A stretch of DNA of 22,348 nt from a virus, in the IMG/VR virus record IMGVR_UViG_3300025423_000097, positions 1 through 22,348 of that record; one strand, given 5' to 3'. Under the pieces are notes generated by a model, which made no database searches, was not told where the DNA came from, and was given only the letters and a program-made list of their open reading frames with translations. Of the stretch, positions 21,142-22,348 are shown piece after piece. The first letter of the stretch is position 1, and every line of letters begins with the position of its first letter. The position numbers and the translations under genes are program-made.

Positions 21142-21532
21142 AATAGAAGCCCGTACAAGGGCTTTTGTGGTTGTGATGGTAACTCTGATACTATTCTTTA
21201 TAGTAGTTACTCTAATTTACAGCGTCATGTTTGTAAGCCAGCCAATCAAAGCTATGGCTCCGATTGACCAAGCATTTACCAAGATGCTAAATGACATTGT
21301 GTTATTAATTGTGGGTGGTATAGGTGGCATTATGACTAAAGGTTTGACCAATGAGGCAAAGGCTATGATGGATAATGTCAAAGCTGGTAAAGATGCGTAT
21401 GTAGCTCCAAAGGTGGAGACTATTATGATGGGATCAGGTTGGACAGCGCCGCCAAAGCCAACCAGTGGACCTACTTTAGAAGCGGATCATGAGCGCGAGC
21501 GCATGGCACAAGCAAGGGCTGAGAATGTTTAA
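21080..21532 (+). CDS. Two-span membrane protein of the lysis block (TTG start)
   Basis: 150 residues from TTG 21080; GGAGAAG lies 5-11 bases upstream and no ATG or GTG occurs before the conserved-looking ADEIEARTRAF. The start is inside the lipoprotein gene (62 bases overlap). Span 1 is FVVVMVTLILFFIVVTLIYS (about 29-48), span 2 the shorter IVLLIVGGIGGIMTKG (about 73-88). The C-terminus is soluble and Pro-rich. It could be a holin, antiholin or other lysis regulator. The stop overlaps the i-spanin start. Confidence 0.6.
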   Translation: MKELLLLLLTPNSNPRLTADEIEARTRAFVVVMVTLILFFIVVTLIYSVMFVSQPIKAMAPIDQAFTKMLNDIVLLIVGGIGGIMTKGLTNEAKAMMDNVKAGKDAYVAPKVETIMMGSGWTAPPKPTSGPTLEADHERERMAQARAENV

Positions 21533-21980
21533 TCCCTGGGTTATTATTGGCGCTATTGCCACATTTATAGGAGTATATTTTTATGGACATCATGCAGGCT
21601 ATCAACAACGTGTGGACGAAGATCAAGCAGAAATTATCAGACTTAATGGAGAAGCTCGCGCCAAAGAAGCCGAGTTAAACCAAAAGATTGTGGTTGCAAG
21701 TACGGCTTTACGAAAGGCAAAAGATGATATTAAATCCAAGCAAGATAGTATTAATTCTCGTATTGATGCTGGCGAGTTGCGCCTCCCGTCCAGTTGTGCC
21801 GTACAAGCCGATCCAAATTCCCCCGCTGGAGATAGAGACAAGGGAAGCGAATCTGACAGACAGGCTATTAAAGATATTGTCTCCATCGCCGCAGAAGGGG
21901 ACTTTGCAATCACAGACCTCAACGCCTGTATTGCCCAGTACAACAATGTTAGGGAAATAGTTAATAAAGGTGTGAAATGA
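21525..21980 (+). CDS. i-spanin (Rz-like inner-membrane spanin)
   Basis: 151 residues from ATG 21525; an in-frame ATG at 21489 would add 12 residues inside the gene before and is less likely. One N-terminal span (WVIIGAIATFIGVYFYGHHA, about 4-23) is followed by a periplasmic coiled coil (EAELNQKIVVASTALRKAKD) and a C-terminal part with two Cys (SSCAV, NACIAQY). This is the build of Rz, which joins the inner membrane to the o-spanin and fuses the membranes in the last step of lysis. The strongest support is the o-spanin gene nested in another frame within it. Stop overlaps the endolysin start (ATGA). Confidence 0.85.
   Translation: MFNPWVIIGAIATFIGVYFYGHHAGYQQRVDEDQAEIIRLNGEARAKEAELNQKIVVASTALRKAKDDIKSKQDSINSRIDAGELRLPSSCAVQADPNSPAGDRDKGSESDRQAIKDIVSIAAEGDFAITDLNACIAQYNNVREIVNKGVK
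21724..21960 (+). CDS. o-spanin (Rz1-like lipoprotein), embedded in the i-spanin gene
   Basis: 78 residues, wholly inside the i-spanin gene in a different frame. ATG 21724 has AAAGG about 7 bases upstream; an earlier in-frame ATG (21688) would put extra residues before the signal. Signal residues 1-18 (MILNPSKIVLILVLMLAS) end in the lipobox LAS-C19. The mature part is Pro-rich (RPVVPYKPIQIPPLE, 22-36), as in Rz1. After export it would be lipid-anchored in the outer membrane and bind the i-spanin across the periplasm. Fully embedded Rz1 genes are known from lambda and others. Confidence 0.87.
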   Translation: MILNPSKIVLILVLMLASCASRPVVPYKPIQIPPLEIETREANLTDRLLKILSPSPQKGTLQSQTSTPVLPSTTMLGK

Positions 21981-22348
21981 TCAGTCCAGAAAAACTCCAC
22001 GCCCTTGGCATTGGTTCAGAATGGTCTGAGCCCCTTACAACTACCTTTACAACATTTGGATTAGATGATCTTAACAAGCAGGCGGCCTTTATTGGCCAAT
22101 GCTCTCACGAATGCAACAAGTTTAAAACGCTAGAAGAAAACCTAAACTATAAAGCCGCAACCTTGCAAAAGCTATTTGGGCACAAGTTTAAACCTGAAGA
22201 AATAGCTCTTTATGCTGGTAATCCAGTTAAGATTGCTAACAGGATTTACTCCAATAGGATGGGTAATCGGGATGAGGAGAGCGGAGATGGCTGGCTTTAT
22301 CACGGGCGCGGTTGCATACAGTTAACTGGTCATGATAACTATTGGCAC
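21977..22348 (+). CDS. Endolysin, GH19 (chitinase class I-like) family, 5' part
   Basis: The first 124 residues; the gene runs off the right edge. GLDDLNKQAAFIGQCSHECN leads to the two acidic centres expected in GH19: E45 in the SHE motif and E53 or E54 in LEENLNY. NRIYSNRMGN is followed by GWLYHGRGCIQLTGHDNYW, the typical substrate-groove signature (usual form 'YRGRGxIQLTGxxNY'). Enzymes of this kind in phages cut peptidoglycan sugar chains. No signal peptide, so export depends on a holin. The usual C-terminal half of the catalytic domain is outside the window. Start overlaps the i-spanin stop. Confidence 0.88.
   Translation, partial: MISPEKLHALGIGSEWSEPLTTTFTTFGLDDLNKQAAFIGQCSHECNKFKTLEENLNYKAATLQKLFGHKFKPEEIALYAGNPVKIANRIYSNRMGNRDEESGDGWLYHGRGCIQLTGHDNYWH

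Overview
The window is a contiguous piece of a tailed double-stranded DNA phage (Caudoviricetes). Every supported gene is on the + strand. It covers the second half of the head genes, the neck genes, a long run of fibre-like genes and the lysis cassette. The base composition is moderately AT-rich. Many of the small proteins (Lys/Gly 'KKGG' proteins, a DUF6321-type protein, an 'MPSKSKAQHNF' protein) are of kinds I associate with uncultured aquatic phages, so a phage of a freshwater or marine Gram-negative bacterium is likely. The Rz/Rz1 spanin pair supports a Gram-negative host. No host gene, tRNA, integrase, IS element or CRISPR array was seen. No gene-free stretch exceeds 300 bases; the longest gap is 3754-3937.

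Layout. 1-3753 is the capsid assembly block: the end of an unknown gene, a GroES-like co-chaperonin, a coiled-coil scaffolding protein, a conserved small protein, a probable capsid-associated or decoration protein, and a gpT-like major capsid protein. A strong hairpin terminator and a sigma70-like promoter then separate this block from the rest. 3938-7265 holds two virion-type proteins, the second an 849-residue modular protein, with a second terminator between them. 7265-9413 and 10800-11340 hold tiny basic genes rich in Lys, Gly, Met and His, including a protein that is 42% histidine. Several share a C-terminal 'ADGCxxRGxTKG' motif. Between and after them are neck genes (9413, 10363, 11337). 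12449-19704 is an array of structural and fibre genes: two paralogous small virion proteins, a 20-residue tandem-repeat protein, two proteins sharing a 46-residue C-terminal tip domain, a probable receptor-binding protein, and two fibres ending in an S74-type self-cleaving chaperone domain. 19701-22348 is the lysis block: a holin candidate, several small membrane proteins, a Cys-rich lipoprotein, an i-spanin with the o-spanin gene fully embedded in another frame, and the start of a GH19 endolysin.

How it fits together. The head proteins would be folded with help from the co-chaperonin and assembled on the scaffold. Neck proteins then join head and tail, the fibre set recognises the host, and the lysis block releases progeny. 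Genes are packed with TAATG and ATGA overlaps, which suggests translational coupling. No tape-measure, tube or sheath gene lies in the window. A short-tailed particle, or tail genes located elsewhere, would both fit.

The most unexpected signal is a 16-bp near-palindrome, GTGCAAC-AA-GTTGCAC, present four times at near-regular 5.2-5.6 kb intervals (3760, 9354, 14857, 20023). Its orientation reverses at mid-window. One copy is intergenic and three lie inside genes. The His-rich and 'ADGC' small-protein cluster and the modular beta-domain insertions in neck and virion proteins are the other candidates for something undescribed.
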